Assembly: GCF_003240565.2 (NCBI RefSeq)
Contig: NZ_CP117255.1
Span: 2,170,001 to 2,234,000 of the forward strand
Length of the DNA stretch: 64,000 nucleotides
Source of the DNA: Rhizobium tumorigenes
GTDB lineage: Bacteria > Pseudomonadota > Alphaproteobacteria > Rhizobiales > Rhizobiaceae
Reading direction: 5' to 3'
This document shows, piece after piece, positions 41,807 to 51,571 of this stretch (within the stretch, counting starts at the first letter, position 1; each line of letters begins with the position of its first letter). A program made the position numbers and the translations under genes. Under the pieces are notes generated by a model. It did not search any database, was not told where the DNA came from, and worked only from the letters and a program-made list of their open reading frames with translations.

Positions 41807-42997
41807 ATGTTCCGCACGCCGCTCAAAGCCCAGACCGCCGCATTCCTGCTCTTGAGCTTGCTGCCCGCCTTTGCCGCACGCGCGGAGGAAACTGCTGTCG
41901 CGGCTCCCAAGCAGAACCTTCCGGCCATCGTCGTTACGCAGGCCGTGAAGCGCAACATGGTCGAAAAGATCGTCGCCACCGGAACGGTCAAGGCAGTCGA
42001 GGAAGTCTATATCCAGCCGCTCGTGGATGGCCTGCCGATCAAGACGTTGCATGCCGACGTCGGCGACAAGGTGACGGCCGACAGCACGCTGGCGACGCTG
42101 AGTGACGATGCGCTGGTGCTCCAGAAGGCCGAGACGCAGGCAACGCGCGCCAAGGGTCAGGCGACGCTTGCCCAGTTGCACGCCCAGCTGATCGAGGCGC
42201 AGGCCAACGACGCCCAGACCGAATTGCAGCGCGCACGCTCCGTCGCCATGGGTGAAAAGGGCACAGTCTCGGTATCCACCGTCGAGCAGGCAACGGCGTC
42301 TGCAGCAGCCAACAAGGCAAGGGTAACATCGGCCGAACAGGCGATCGCCGTCGAGGAGGCCGATCTCAAGGTGGTCGACAGCCAGATCGCCGACATCGAC
42401 CTCAAGCTTGCCCGCACCGGCGTCAAGACGCCTGTCAGCGGTACCGTCGCGTCGCGCAATGCCCGCGTCGGCGCCATTGCCAACGGCTCCGGCGATCCGC
42501 TGTTCACCATCATCCGGGACAGCGCCCTCGAGTTGGTCACCGACGTCTCCGAGAGCGACATCATCAAGATCCAGGCGGGGCAGAAGGCCACCGTCTCGCT
42601 CTCCGGCGGTCGCGAAAAGCTGACCGGCTCGGTGCGCCTCGTTTCCCCGACCGTCGATGCCGTCACCCGGCTCGGCGCGGTCCACATTTATATCGACGAC
42701 GGCAGCAAGGCACGCGCCGGCATGTACGGCAGCACCGAGATCGTCATCAACCAGACGGACGGCATTGCCTTGCCGCTGACGGCTGTCAACAACGAACCCC
42801 AGGGATCGTCCGCCCGCAGGGTCGAGAACGGGATCGTCAAGTTCGTCAGCGTTGAAACCGGCATCCAGGACGGCGCCTACATCCAGATCGTCAAGGGCCT
42901 GAATGCCGGCGACCAGGTGGTGGCCAAGGCGGGTGCCTACGTGCGCGACGGCGACCACATCACGCCGGTGCACGATATGCCCGCTGCAACGAACTGA
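41807..42997 (+). CDS. RND efflux periplasmic adaptor (HlyD/AcrA family)
   Basis: 396 residues. Signal peptide at residues 1-24 (AAFLLLSLLPAFAARAEE). The mature part shows the membrane-fusion layout: VTQAVKRNMVEKIVATGTVK, the lipoyl half QPLVDGLPIKTLHADVGDKV, a long helical hairpin (about 95-200, AETQATRAKGQATLAQLHAQ), the second lipoyl half TPVSGTVASRNARVGAIA, and the beta-barrel end. It links the inner-membrane pump encoded 11 bp downstream to an outer-membrane channel. A 284-bp region upstream holds the promoter. Confidence 0.92.
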   Translation: MFRTPLKAQTAAFLLLSLLPAFAARAEETAVAAPKQNLPAIVVTQAVKRNMVEKIVATGTVKAVEEVYIQPLVDGLPIKTLHADVGDKVTADSTLATLSDDALVLQKAETQATRAKGQATLAQLHAQLIEAQANDAQTELQRARSVAMGEKGTVSVSTVEQATASAAANKARVTSAEQAIAVEEADLKVVDSQIADIDLKLARTGVKTPVSGTVASRNARVGAIANGSGDPLFTIIRDSALELVTDVSESDIIKIQAGQKATVSLSGGREKLTGSVRLVSPTVDAVTRLGAVHIYIDDGSKARAGMYGSTEIVINQTDGIALPLTAVNNEPQGSSARRVENGIVKFVSVETGIQDGAYIQIVKGLNAGDQVVAKAGAYVRDGDHITPVHDMPAATN

Positions 42998-43008
42998 ACG
43001 AGGCTCAG

Positions 43009-46000
43009 ATGAATTTCTCCGCCTGGTCCATCCGCAATCCCGTCGCACCGCTGCTGGCGTTCGTTCTGCTGCTGTTCGTCGGCGTGCAAGCTTTCAACAA
43101 GCTGCCGATCACCCGTTTTCCGAACATCGACGTGCCCGTCGTCAACATCACCGTCACCCAGAACGGCGCCTCTCCGGCCGAACTGGAAATGCAGGTGACC
43201 AAGGAGATCGAGGACGCCGTCGCCAGCATCAATGGCATCGACGAAATCCAATCGACGATCAATGACGGCGTTTCCCAGACGGTCGTGGTATTCCGTCTCG
43301 AAGTGCCGACCCAGCAGGCCGTCCAGGACACCAAGGACGCCGTCGACCGTATCCGCGGCAACCTGCCGGGCAACGTGGACGAACCGATCGTATCCAAGGT
43401 CGATGTCGAAGGCCAGGCGATCCAGACCTTTGCGGTCTCCTCTCCCAATATGACGCTCGAGGAACTCTCGTGGTTCGTCGACGACACCGTGAAGCGTTCG
43501 CTTCAGGGCCAGAAGGGCATCGGCCGCGTCGACCGATACGGCGGTGCGAACCGCGAGGTGCGGATCGAGCTCGATCCCGACAAGCTGAACGCCCATGGCA
43601 TCACCGCGCTCAGCGTCAACCAGCAACTGCGCGGCACCAACATCGATCTCGGCTCAGGCCGTGGCCAAGTGGCCGGATCAGAGCAGGCAATCCGCGTGCT
43701 CGGCGATGCCCGCGACGTGGCCCAGCTTGCGGATACCACGATTGCGCTTTCAAACGGGCGCTTCGTCAAGCTGTCCGACCTCGGCGCGATCAAGGATACC
43801 TATGAGGAGCCGAAATCCTTCTCGCGCTTCAACAACAATCCGGTGGTCACGTTCGGCGTCTTCCGCGCCAAGGGTGCCAGCGAAGTCAGCGTCGCCAAGA
43901 CCGTGTCCGAAAGCCTTGCCAAGGTCAGGACGGAAAACCCGAACGTCAGCATCGAGCTGATCGACGATTCGGTCTACTTCACCTTTGGCAACTACGAGGC
44001 GGCCATCGACACGTTGATGGAAGGCGCGCTGCTCGCCGTCATCGTCGTGTTCCTGTTCCTGAAGAACTGGCGCGCAACGCTGATCTCGGCCATCGCCCTC
44101 CCCCTGTCGGCCATTCCCACCTTCTGGATCATGGACCTGATGGGCTTCTCGCTCAATCTGGTGAGCTTCCTCGCACTGACGCTGGCGACCGGTATCCTCG
44201 TCGACGACGCCATCGTCGAGATCGAAAATATTGCCCGCCACATCAAGATGGGCAAGACACCATATCGTGCGGCTATCGAGGCGGCCGATGAAATTGGCCT
44301 GGCGGTCATTGCCACCACCTTCACCATCATCGCCGTGTTTGTGCCCGTCTCCTTCATGCCGGGGATCCCCGGCCAGTATTTCATCCAGTTCGGCCTCACC
44401 GTCGCCTTCTCCGTGTTCTTCTCGCTGCTGGTCGCCCGGCTCATCACGCCGATGATGGCGGCCTACCTGATGCGTGCCGAAGACGGCATGGACGATCATC
44501 ACGACAATGACGGGCGCATGATGCGCGGCTACACGCGGATGATCCGGGTTACGACGCGCTGGCGCTACACGACGCTGCTGGCGGCCATCGCCTTCCTGAT
44601 CGGGTCCGTCTATTTTCTCTTCCAGGTGCCGGGCAGCTTCCTGCCGCCGGACGATGCCTCGCGGATCGTGCTCTCCGTCGAACTGCCACCGAATGCCCGC
44701 CTCGACGACACCGACAAGGCAACCGACGCCGTCTACAAGCGGGTCAAGGACATCGCCGGCGTCGAAAGTGTCTTCGTGCTCGGCGGAGCGTCTCCGAAGG
44801 GCGACCTGGAACTGCGCCGCGCGACCGTGACGCTCGGGCTTTTCAAGCGCGACCAGTCGCTGGTAACGAGGCTGGTCAACGACGTCGTCGGCTCCATACC
44901 GGTTATCGGCCCGCATTTGCCAAAGGTAACACCAAAGGGCCGCGTCCGTCCGCAGTGGGATATCGAGAAGGAAGTCTTTGCCAAGCTGCGCGATATCCCG
45001 GATGTCCGGATCACCAAGCTGAACGACCGCGGCGAACGCGACCTGTCGTTCAACTTCCTATCACGCAGCGCAACCGATCTCAACGGCGCCATCGCCACGC
45101 TGGAATCGAAGCTGCGCGCCGATCCGCTTTTGGCAAACGTCAGCCCCGATGGCGCCTTGCCGCGTCCGGAACTGCAGATCCATCCGCGCAAGGACGAGGC
45201 TGCCCGGCTCGGCATCACGCCGCAGGCGATATCCGACACCTTGCGGGTAGCGACCATCGGTGACAGCGATTCGCTGCTTGCGAAGATCTCGCTCGACGAC
45301 CGCCAGATTCCGATCCGCGTCCAGGCATCTCTCGACATGCGGCGCGATCTCGCCGCCATCCGCGCACTCAGGATCCAGACGGCAACCGGTGGCACAGTGC
45401 CGCTATCGACCGTGGCCGACATCGACTATTCCGAAGGCCTGAGCTCGATCAAGCGCAACAACCGTTACCGCGTCGTCTCCATCGGCGCCGACCTGCCGCA
45501 GGGGGTCGCGCTGAACAGTGCGTCAGACCGTTTCCGTCAGATTGTCGCCGACGCGAAAATTCCGGCAAGTGTCCATCTCGCCGAAAGCGGCGACGCGAAG
45601 GTACAGAACGAAATGCAGCAAGGCTTCATCAATGCCATGCTGCTCGGGCTGCTGCTGGTGCTTTCTGTGCTGATCCTGCTGTTCAAGGATGTCATCCAGC
45701 CCTTCACCATCCTGTTCTCGCTGCCGCTCGCCATCGGCGGCGTCGCAGCCGCGCTGATCGTCACCCACAACCCGCTGTCGATGCCGGTGCTGATCGGTAT
45801 TCTCATGCTGATGGGCATCGTCACCAAAAACGCCATCCTGCTCGTCGATTTCGCCATTGAGATGATGCACAAGGGCATGCCCCGCGTCGAAGCCATGGTC
45901 GAAGCCGGACGCAAGCGCGCGCGGCCGATCATCATGACCTCGATTGCCATGTCGGCCGGCATGCTGCCCTCGGCGTTGGGCGTCGGCGAAGGCGGCTCGT

Positions 46001-46323
46001 TCCGCGCACCGATGGCGATTGCCGTCATCGGCGGCATCATCGTCTCGACCGTGCTGAGCCTGATCGTCGTCCCGTCCTTCTTCCTGATCATGGACGATCT
46101 GTCGCGCCTGCTCGGCTGGATCTTCGGACGGCTGGTTGGTCGCAGGGACGCCGATGACGTGGTCGTTACCCAGGAAAGCCTCGCAGCTGACATGGCGGCG
46201 AACCGGGCGGAACTCACCGATCTGGAGCGGCGTTTCGAGCGGCTGGAGCAGAAGGATCGCTCCCACCGGGCGGGCGACGATAAACGGAATATCCTGAACT
46301 TACCGCCTCACGCCGCTGAATAA
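43009..46323 (+). CDS. RND multidrug efflux pump (HAE1/MdtB-AcrB type)
   Basis: 1104 residues with the RND plan: 12 helices and two large periplasmic loops. The first helix is followed by FPNIDVPVVNITVTQNGASP; helix 4 holds the proton-relay Asp pair (GILVDDAIVEIENI); the second half repeats with GIVTKNAILLVDFAIEMMHK. About 60 C-terminal residues after the last helix include a charged coiled coil (AANRAELTDLERRFERLEQK). No outer-membrane TolC-like gene or dedicated regulator is adjacent, so the pump must use a channel encoded elsewhere. Confidence 0.93.
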   Translation: MNFSAWSIRNPVAPLLAFVLLLFVGVQAFNKLPITRFPNIDVPVVNITVTQNGASPAELEMQVTKEIEDAVASINGIDEIQSTINDGVSQTVVVFRLEVPTQQAVQDTKDAVDRIRGNLPGNVDEPIVSKVDVEGQAIQTFAVSSPNMTLEELSWFVDDTVKRSLQGQKGIGRVDRYGGANREVRIELDPDKLNAHGITALSVNQQLRGTNIDLGSGRGQVAGSEQAIRVLGDARDVAQLADTTIALSNGRFVKLSDLGAIKDTYEEPKSFSRFNNNPVVTFGVFRAKGASEVSVAKTVSESLAKVRTENPNVSIELIDDSVYFTFGNYEAAIDTLMEGALLAVIVVFLFLKNWRATLISAIALPLSAIPTFWIMDLMGFSLNLVSFLALTLATGILVDDAIVEIENIARHIKMGKTPYRAAIEAADEIGLAVIATTFTIIAVFVPVSFMPGIPGQYFIQFGLTVAFSVFFSLLVARLITPMMAAYLMRAEDGMDDHHDNDGRMMRGYTRMIRVTTRWRYTTLLAAIAFLIGSVYFLFQVPGSFLPPDDASRIVLSVELPPNARLDDTDKATDAVYKRVKDIAGVESVFVLGGASPKGDLELRRATVTLGLFKRDQSLVTRLVNDVVGSIPVIGPHLPKVTPKGRVRPQWDIEKEVFAKLRDIPDVRITKLNDRGERDLSFNFLSRSATDLNGAIATLESKLRADPLLANVSPDGALPRPELQIHPRKDEAARLGITPQAISDTLRVATIGDSDSLLAKISLDDRQIPIRVQASLDMRRDLAAIRALRIQTATGGTVPLSTVADIDYSEGLSSIKRNNRYRVVSIGADLPQGVALNSASDRFRQIVADAKIPASVHLAESGDAKVQNEMQQGFINAMLLGLLLVLSVLILLFKDVIQPFTILFSLPLAIGGVAAALIVTHNPLSMPVLIGILMLMGIVTKNAILLVDFAIEMMHKGMPRVEAMVEAGRKRARPIIMTSIAMSAGMLPSALGVGEGGSFRAPMAIAVIGGIIVSTVLSLIVVPSFFLIMDDLSRLLGWIFGRLVGRRDADDVVVTQESLAADMAANRAELTDLERRFERLEQKDRSHRAGDDKRNILNLPPHAAE

Positions 46324-46383
46324 TGTGCGATAGTGACAGGCTGCTGCGAAAGCAGCCGTGATGACTGGCCGACAAGGGCATCC

Positions 46384-46397
46384 TTGATCCAGGTCAA
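46384..46397. promoter_or_regulatory. FNR/Dnr-type box upstream of the Crp/Fnr gene
   Basis: TTGAT-CCAG-GTCAA differs by one base from the FNR-family consensus TTGAT-N4-ATCAA. It is centred about 64 bp before the start of the Crp/Fnr-family gene at 46455, whose recognition helix has the E-x2-SR motif that reads TTGAT. Confidence 0.65.
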
Positions 46398-46454
46398 GTT
46401 GGCGACACCCACGGGTGGCTATGATGAACATGATATTGTTGGAGGGCTTCGTGC

Positions 46455-47138
46455 ATGAGCAGTCTGCTGCCGATGGGCGAGCGGGAGAAGTCGCTTCTCC
46501 GAACAATGCCGTTTATCAGTTCACTGATCGGAGAGGCCTCGGACCAGATGGTCGAGAGCGCCTCCGGCGTCCACTGTGAAGCGCGCGATATCATATTCCG
46601 CCAAGACGAACCGTCTGACTTCTTCTACTGTGTGCTGAGCGGCTATGTTCGCCTCTACCGCCTGAATAGGGACGGCAGGGAGGCGGATATCCGTCTATGC
46701 GGCCCCGAAGACACATTTGCAGAGTGCGTGCTCTATGCGGAAGGCGGCTACCGCTACAATGCGCAGGCGACCGACACGACGCTCCTCTGCCGGTTCGAGA
46801 CGCGCTCTGTGCGGCGTCTTGCAGAGCGGTATGGCGCGATCGACAAGGCGATGGTGGGCGTTATCTCGGGCCACTTTCTCGAAAGCATGGATTGCATCGC
46901 CAATGATAGGCTGCAGACCGCCCCGCAGAGGGTCGCCAACTACCTCCTTAATGCCTGTGAAGGCAGTGTAGAAACCGCACAGCTCCGCCTGCCTTTCCCG
47001 AAAAGCCTGCTTGCCGGGAAACTCGGCCTGGCGCCGGAAGCCTTGTCGCGGGCGTTCTCGACACTGCGGGGCTCCGGCGTAACGGTCCACGGCCGCCTGA
47101 TCGAGATCAGCGACCCGGAGGCGCTCAGAAACGTCTGA
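46455..47138 (+). CDS. Crp/Fnr family transcriptional regulator (Dnr/FixK-like, no N-terminal Fe-S cysteines)
   Basis: 227 residues with GGAGG nine bases before the ATG. The cyclic-nucleotide-like sensor domain shows DIIFRQDEPSDFFYCVLSGY; the dimer helix ends near IANDRLQTAPQRVANYLL; the HTH reads KLGLAPEALSRAFSTLRGSG, with the Glu-x2-Ser-Arg pair expected to bind TTGAT. The four-Cys N-terminal cluster of true FNR is absent, though seven Cys are scattered in the protein. It may respond to NO, redox or oxygen indirectly. The box at 46384 suggests autoregulation. Confidence 0.87.
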   Translation: MSSLLPMGEREKSLLRTMPFISSLIGEASDQMVESASGVHCEARDIIFRQDEPSDFFYCVLSGYVRLYRLNRDGREADIRLCGPEDTFAECVLYAEGGYRYNAQATDTTLLCRFETRSVRRLAERYGAIDKAMVGVISGHFLESMDCIANDRLQTAPQRVANYLLNACEGSVETAQLRLPFPKSLLAGKLGLAPEALSRAFSTLRGSGVTVHGRLIEISDPEALRNV

Positions 47139-47141
47139 GCC

Positions 47142-47753
47142 TCAAAGGCCACCGTGGAGCTTGAGGAAATCAACGATCGTACCGACGCCGTCGCCGCGCT
47201 TCATGTCGGCGAACACAAAGGGCAGATCGGCCCGCATGCGGGTCGCGTCCCGGCCCATGACCTCGAGATCGGCACCGACATGCGGCGCAAGGTCCTTCTT
47301 GTTGATGACCAGCATGTCCGATTTCGTGATGCCGGGCCCACCCTTGCGCGGGATTTCCTCCCCCTGGCAGACCGAGATCACATAGATGGTGATGTCGGCA
47401 AGATCCGGCGAAAATGTTGCGGCGAGGTTGTCGCCACCGGATTCAATGAAGACGATGTCGAGATCCGGAATTCGAGCATTCAGCCCGGCTATCGCCTGAA
47501 GGTTGATTGTCGCATCCTCGCGGATGGCGGTGTGCGGACAACCGCCGGTCTCGACGCCGACAATTCGATCCGACGGCAGCGCCTGCATCCGCACCAGCGC
47601 CTCGGCATCTTCCGTCGTGTAGATGTCGTTGGTGACGACGGCGACGGAATACTCGTCGCGCAGCGCCTTGCACAGCTTCTCAGTCAGCGCCGTCTTGCCG
47701 GAGCCAACAGGACCGCCGATACCGACGCGCAAGGGACCGTTTCTGGATTTCAT
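47142..47753 (-). CDS. ureG: Urease accessory GTPase UreG
   Basis: 203 residues. The P-loop is [17 protein letters not shown], followed by the UreG marks [38 protein letters not shown] (with the nickel-binding CPH motif) and [15 protein letters not shown]. UreG hydrolyses GTP to deliver nickel to the urease active site with UreD, UreE and UreF. It is the last of the ureE-F-G group and converges with the Crp/Fnr gene, 3 bp away. Confidence 0.96.
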   Translation of the reverse strand: MKSRNGPLRVGIGGPVGSGKTALTEKLCKALRDEYSVAVVTNDIYTTEDAEALVRMQALPSDRIVGVETGGCPHTAIREDATINLQAIAGLNARIPDLDIVFIESGGDNLAATFSPDLADITIYVISVCQGEEIPRKGGPGITKSDMLVINKKDLAPHVGADLEVMGRDATRMRADLPFVFADMKRGDGVGTIVDFLKLHGGL

Positions 47754-47862
47754 GGTTCGAACTCCGATAAAACAACAGGATAGTGAAACGCGACGATGGC
47801 GGATAGAGGCAAATGACGTAGTCGCGGCCCGCCCCGCCGGGATGGAAGTGGCCGAGCAGCGA

Positions 47863-48531
47863 TCACGACCGGAACAGCCTCACTCGTTGCGTCTCATGCC
47901 TGAGCGCGACGATGTCCGCCTGGACAGCGGCCGAACCAAGATCGTCCAGGGTGGAGGATGCTGCTTTTCCAGCGGTAGTCGCAACCAGCGTTTCAAGCCC
48001 TGCAAGCACCCCGACGCCGTCGCTCTGGCCACAGACACTCAGCCGGATGGACGCCGAAACGCCCTGCGACACGAACGCGTGCAGGTAGGCAGCAATCGCC
48101 TCCCCGGCTCCGATCCCATGAGCTGCTGCCACCGCGCCGACGGCAACGGGATAGGCAAGCTTTTCTGGAACAGACACCGGCATCTGCGGCCATGCGCCGG
48201 CAGTCGCCAGGAAAGCTTCCCCCAGTAGCATTGTTTCCTGATGCCGCTCCCGCGAACCGGCCAAAGCTTCTGCGAGTTCGGCGCAGGCAGCAAGCCGCTC
48301 GGGATCAGATGCCGAAGTATGCGCCTCCGCCATCAACACCGCATCGTTCCAGACAGCGCCATGGGTAAGGACCGAGGACAACCATGCATCGAGATCCCGG
48401 GCATTGGTCACCAGTCCGTCATGCACCGCTTTTTCGAGGCCTCCGGAATAAGCAAACGAACCAATCGGGAAGGCCGGCGACAGCCAGGCCATCAGCCGTA
48501 GCGAGGCGATTGTTTCACTCACGTCACCCAT
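47863..48531 (-). CDS. ureF: Urease accessory protein UreF
   Basis: 222 residues, all-helical. Recognisable by [20 protein letters not shown] then [11 protein letters not shown], and by [20 protein letters not shown] near the end. UreF gates the UreG GTPase in the UreD-F-G activation complex. It starts 5 bp after ureE; ureG follows after an unusual 109-bp spacer without another gene. Confidence 0.93.
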   Translation of the reverse strand: MGDVSETIASLRLMAWLSPAFPIGSFAYSGGLEKAVHDGLVTNARDLDAWLSSVLTHGAVWNDAVLMAEAHTSASDPERLAACAELAEALAGSRERHQETMLLGEAFLATAGAWPQMPVSVPEKLAYPVAVGAVAAAHGIGAGEAIAAYLHAFVSQGVSASIRLSVCGQSDGVGVLAGLETLVATTAGKAASSTLDDLGSAAVQADIVALRHETQRVRLFRS

Positions 48532-48536
48532 GACGG

Positions 48537-49001
48537 TCAGTCGTGTGCCGGATGGCCGTGGCCGTGACCATGCGAATGGTAGGCGCCTCGCGCCGGCTGG
48601 AAAGGCTCGGTGACATCGGCAACATCAGCACCCAGGCCTTCGAGCATCGAGCGAATGACGTGATCGCGCAGGATGAGGATACGGTCCTCCTCGATCTGTG
48701 CCGGCAGATGCCGGTTACCGAGGTGCCAGGCGAGCTCGATCAGATGCAGCCGGTTACGCGGCTTGATCTCGAACAGCTTTTCGGGCGCAGCAACGATCTC
48801 GATGAGTTCGCCGTCCTCGCGCACCAGAAGATCACCGTGGGCCAGCAGAACCGCTTCCTTGAGGTCGAGCATGACCATGTCGCCGCTCTCCAGATGCAGA
48901 AGCTTGCGGCGCAAATGGCGCAGATCATGCGGCAGGACGACCTTTTCGATCGGATGGGAAGATGGGGTGCCAGCCGGAAGATAGGAGGTGATGCGTTGCA
49001 T
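48537..49001 (-). CDS. ureE: Urease nickel metallochaperone UreE
   Basis: 154 residues. Two-domain UreE: N-terminal peptide-binding part ([20 protein letters not shown]) and C-terminal nickel part with [20 protein letters not shown]. It ends in a His-rich tail ([14 protein letters not shown]) able to bind nickel. It starts the ureEFG group and is cut off from ureC by a diguanylate cyclase, a peroxiredoxin and two small genes. Confidence 0.94.
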   Translation of the reverse strand: MQRITSYLPAGTPSSHPIEKVVLPHDLRHLRRKLLHLESGDMVMLDLKEAVLLAHGDLLVREDGELIEIVAAPEKLFEIKPRNRLHLIELAWHLGNRHLPAQIEEDRILILRDHVIRSMLEGLGADVADVTEPFQPARGAYHSHGHGHGHPAHD

Positions 49002-49048
49002 GGAAGGTTCCGTTTCTGTGAAGCGTGACCATGCAAAATAGTCATCGT

Positions 49049-49939
49049 CTATGCAACAGGAATGCGACCGCGACGTTTGGTTTCCCAGGCGCCAAACCCG
49101 CGCTGGGGCATCGCGGCGAGGAAAGTCATGTCAGCCTCAGGCAGACTGGAACAGTGCACAGCGTTCTGAGATTGGTCGTTTTCATGCACGACCCGGTTCC
49201 GGCCCAGCGCTTTTGCCAGATAAAGCGCGTTGTCGGCAGCTGCATAGACAGCCTCCGGGCTGCGTCCAGTGGTGAAGTCGGCAATGCCGGCCGAGATGGT
49301 GACTGCAATTCCGCCAGATTCGATCAGGATGCTGGTGTTGCAGACTATTGCCTTCGCCGCCTCGATCCGCGCGATACGATCCGCGACGCTGCCTCCTGAC
49401 AACAAGACACCGAACTCCTCCCCGCCGAGACGACCGACCACGGCCTGCTCGCTGAAAATTGTCGACAGGACCCCTGAGATGGCGACGATCACCGCGTCGC
49501 CGGCTGCATGGCCAAAGCGGTCGTTGACGGACTTGAAGCGATCGACATCGAAGATGACCAGTGACGCTTCGGTATCCGCACCCGCCATGAATTCGGCAAA
49601 GGCGCGGCGGTTGAATAATCCTGAAAGAGTGTCGGTGCGACTTAAGCGCTCGAACTCGGCGCGCGAAACCGAAATTTCGTGGATGGAGTAGCCCGTCAGC
49701 ATCGCAAGAATGGCGGACACCGTTCCCCCGATCAGCCAGGAAAGCATGATGCCGAGCCGGATGGAGTCAGCCAGCGGCAGGGTCACGATCCCGAGCCACG
49801 ACATGACCGGCAAGGCCGTCACGACCACCATGAGAGAAAGGAGAACCGACAGAAAACTCGCCTTTAAGGCGAAGATATAGATCGTTCGGCGTTGATGAAA
49901 GTTACCGAGCTCGACCTGTAGCGGTATCCATTTAGACAT
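49049..49939 (-). CDS. Membrane-bound diguanylate cyclase (GGDEF domain)
   Basis: 296 residues from the ATG at 49939. Two membrane helices ([40 protein letters not shown]) precede the GGDEF domain at about 105-265: [35 protein letters not shown], and the catalytic [11 protein letters not shown]. The GGEEF form is active-type. No RxxD inhibitory site is seen at the usual position five residues before it ([11 protein letters not shown]). It makes c-di-GMP from GTP. Although it lies within the urease region, it has its own upstream spacer and is probably unrelated functionally. Confidence 0.9.
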   Translation of the reverse strand: MSKWIPLQVELGNFHQRRTIYIFALKASFLSVLLSLMVVVTALPVMSWLGIVTLPLADSIRLGIMLSWLIGGTVSAILAMLTGYSIHEISVSRAEFERLSRTDTLSGLFNRRAFAEFMAGADTEASLVIFDVDRFKSVNDRFGHAAGDAVIVAISGVLSTIFSEQAVVGRLGGEEFGVLLSGGSVADRIARIEAAKAIVCNTSILIESGGIAVTISAGIADFTTGRSPEAVYAAADNALYLAKALGRNRVVHENDQSQNAVHCSSLPEADMTFLAAMPQRGFGAWETKRRGRIPVA

Positions 49940-50222
49940 GCGAACCGCCCTCCCAACCCCCGGAACACCCGCATTTGGGATAGCCGCCGTTCTCATTCCA
50001 GAGGGTTAAGGAAATCGATAAAATGCGACGTATGGAGAAGTTGTGAACGATGAAATAACAAACCATAAGCAATTGATTACAATCGTCTAATTTAGATAGC
50101 TTCGTTGTGGTCGACAACGGGAATGCGTAACGAAATCGCTGCCGGATTTCTGTCTCTATACGGCACGCAATCGTATCAAAACCAGGCAGGGGCGTTCCCG
50201 CTGCCACGGCGACGCTAACAAA
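49940..50222. other. Intergenic stretch upstream of the diguanylate cyclase
   Basis: About 280 bases, AT-rich in the middle (GAAATAACAAACC..CAATTGATTACAATCG region, 50050-50095). It must hold the cyclase promoter. No gene, RNA or clear operator was recognised. Confidence 0.45.
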
Positions 50223-50246
50223 TTGAGCCCCGAAATCGGGGCTCAA
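50223..50246 (-). terminator. Rho-independent terminator of the peroxiredoxin gene
   Basis: TTGAGCCCCGA (50223-50233) and TCGGGGCTCAA (50236-50246) make a perfect 11-bp stem with a two-base centre, 20 bp after the peroxiredoxin stop; on the minus strand a T-rich TTTGTT follows. Confidence 0.85.
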
Positions 50247-50266
50247 CCAATGCCGCACTTTTGGTG

Positions 50267-50809
50267 TTAGGCAGCGACCTGGAGCGACTTCAGGTTCTCC
50301 AGGATATTCTGCGGCGAGGATATCCCGTAGGGATCGTTCTCGGCGTTGTCCGAATAGCCCTCTTCTTCAAACCACTGCTCGACGACGCCGTCGTTGATGA
50401 CGGCAGCGTAGCGCCAGGAGCGCATGCCGAAGCCGACATTGTCCTTGCAGACGAGCATGCCCATCTTGCGGGTGAATTCGCCGGAACCGTCTGGAATGAG
50501 CTTGATATTGACGAGGTTCTGCGACTTGCCCCAAGCATTCATGACGAAGGCGTCGTTGACCGAGATACAGTAGATATCGTCGATGCCCGCGGCCTTGAAC
50601 TCACCGTACAGCTTTTCGAAATCAGGGAGCTGGAAGGTCGAGCAGGTCGGTGTGAACGCACCCGGCAGTGAAAACACGATGACGCGCTTGCCGGCGAAAT
50701 AGTCGGCCGATGTCATGTCCTGCCAGCGGAAGGGGTTGGAGCCACCAACAGATTCATCGCGAACGCGGGTGCGGAAGGTGACGGAGGGTACTTTTTTCCC
50801 GATCATCAT
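50267..50809 (-). CDS. Peroxiredoxin (PrxII/PrxV type)
   Basis: 180 residues from the ATG at 50809; GGAGACATGATT places a good ribosome site for this ATG, while the ATG at 50815 is too close. The peroxidatic Cys56 is in SLPGAFTPTCSTFQLPDF with the Thr-x2-Cys motif; a possible resolving Cys is in IDDIYCISVND. It reduces peroxides using glutaredoxin or thioredoxin in the cytosol. The gene has its own terminator and lies among urease genes without an evident link. Confidence 0.93.
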   Translation of the reverse strand: MMIGKKVPSVTFRTRVRDESVGGSNPFRWQDMTSADYFAGKRVIVFSLPGAFTPTCSTFQLPDFEKLYGEFKAAGIDDIYCISVNDAFVMNAWGKSQNLVNIKLIPDGSGEFTRKMGMLVCKDNVGFGMRSWRYAAVINDGVVEQWFEEEGYSDNAENDPYGISSPQNILENLKSLQVAA

Positions 50810-50995
50810 AATCATGTCTCCTTGGAAGGATGGGTCAGCAGCAAGTCTTGGGAGAAAATCTACTGGCCCGATTGAATACCCTTCCGTAGCGAAGAAATTG
50901 CGGCAGTGCAGCATAAAAATGGGCGTCCACCGGCCCGCACGACAGTCATGCGGGAAGCGCATGGCATGCTTGTCAATGGATAGGCTGTGACGGCT

Positions 50996-51280
50996 TCAGG
51001 ACGTCTGGAGCGACTGCCATTCCCTTAGATCGTCCGTCTGAATCCAGATCGTATCGTCCTCGCCGGCGCGGCCATGCTCCAGCTTGAAGGCTGCAACCTC
51101 GAGAAACAGGGACTGATATTCAAGCAACCGCGAAAGGGACGCATCCGCAGGCTCGGCGACATCCTCGAGCGCCTCGTGGGTGACAATTACCAGCCAGTTC
51201 TGGCTTTCGTCGCACACCGAGATATGGCCGTTCTCATCCGACAGAAAGGGTGGGAAACCGTCCCTCATCGACAGCGTCAT
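50996..51280 (-). CDS. Conserved-looking hypothetical protein
   Basis: 94 residues, acidic, no signal or membrane helix. Visible segments: FLSDENGHISVCDESQNWLV, VTHEALEDVAEPADASLSRL and a helical part LEYQSLFLEVAAFKLEHG. It may belong to the DUF1488-type small proteins, but I am not sure of this. It is 39 bp from the secreted-protein gene upstream. Confidence 0.5.
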   Translation of the reverse strand: MTLSMRDGFPPFLSDENGHISVCDESQNWLVIVTHEALEDVAEPADASLSRLLEYQSLFLEVAAFKLEHGRAGEDDTIWIQTDDLREWQSLQTS

Positions 51281-51319
51281 GACTTCTCCTCCCTCTTGGC
51301 CGGCAGTTCCCGGGTACTA

Positions 51320-51571
51320 TTATTGGCGATTGGGTTTGCCGCCCGCGCCGTGCAGCTTGATATCGCCATTGTCGGGGAAGAACTGTGGACCGACCACACG
51401 CACCACCCTGCTAGGACGGACTTCGTCGCTGGACACGCTCGTGTCGGCCTGGCCTGTCGTCGGCCGCTCCAGTACAGCACTGCCGCCCGCGGAAGCCCCG
51501 TAAACGCCGACAGAGGTTACAGCCGCGAGAAGCCCCAGGATGATGACGGTTGTTTTCGGAAAAGTTTTCAT
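51320..51571 (-). CDS. Small secreted protein of unknown function
   Basis: 83 residues with GAGG five bases before the ATG at 51571. Residues 1-27 are a signal peptide (TTVIILGLLAAVTSVGVYGA). The mature part is short and polar, containing SRVVRVVGPQFFPDNGDIKL, a motif often seen in small rhizobial secreted proteins whose role is unknown. Confidence 0.55.
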   Translation of the reverse strand: MKTFPKTTVIILGLLAAVTSVGVYGASAGGSAVLERPTTGQADTSVSSDEVRPSRVVRVVGPQFFPDNGDIKLHGAGGKPNRQ

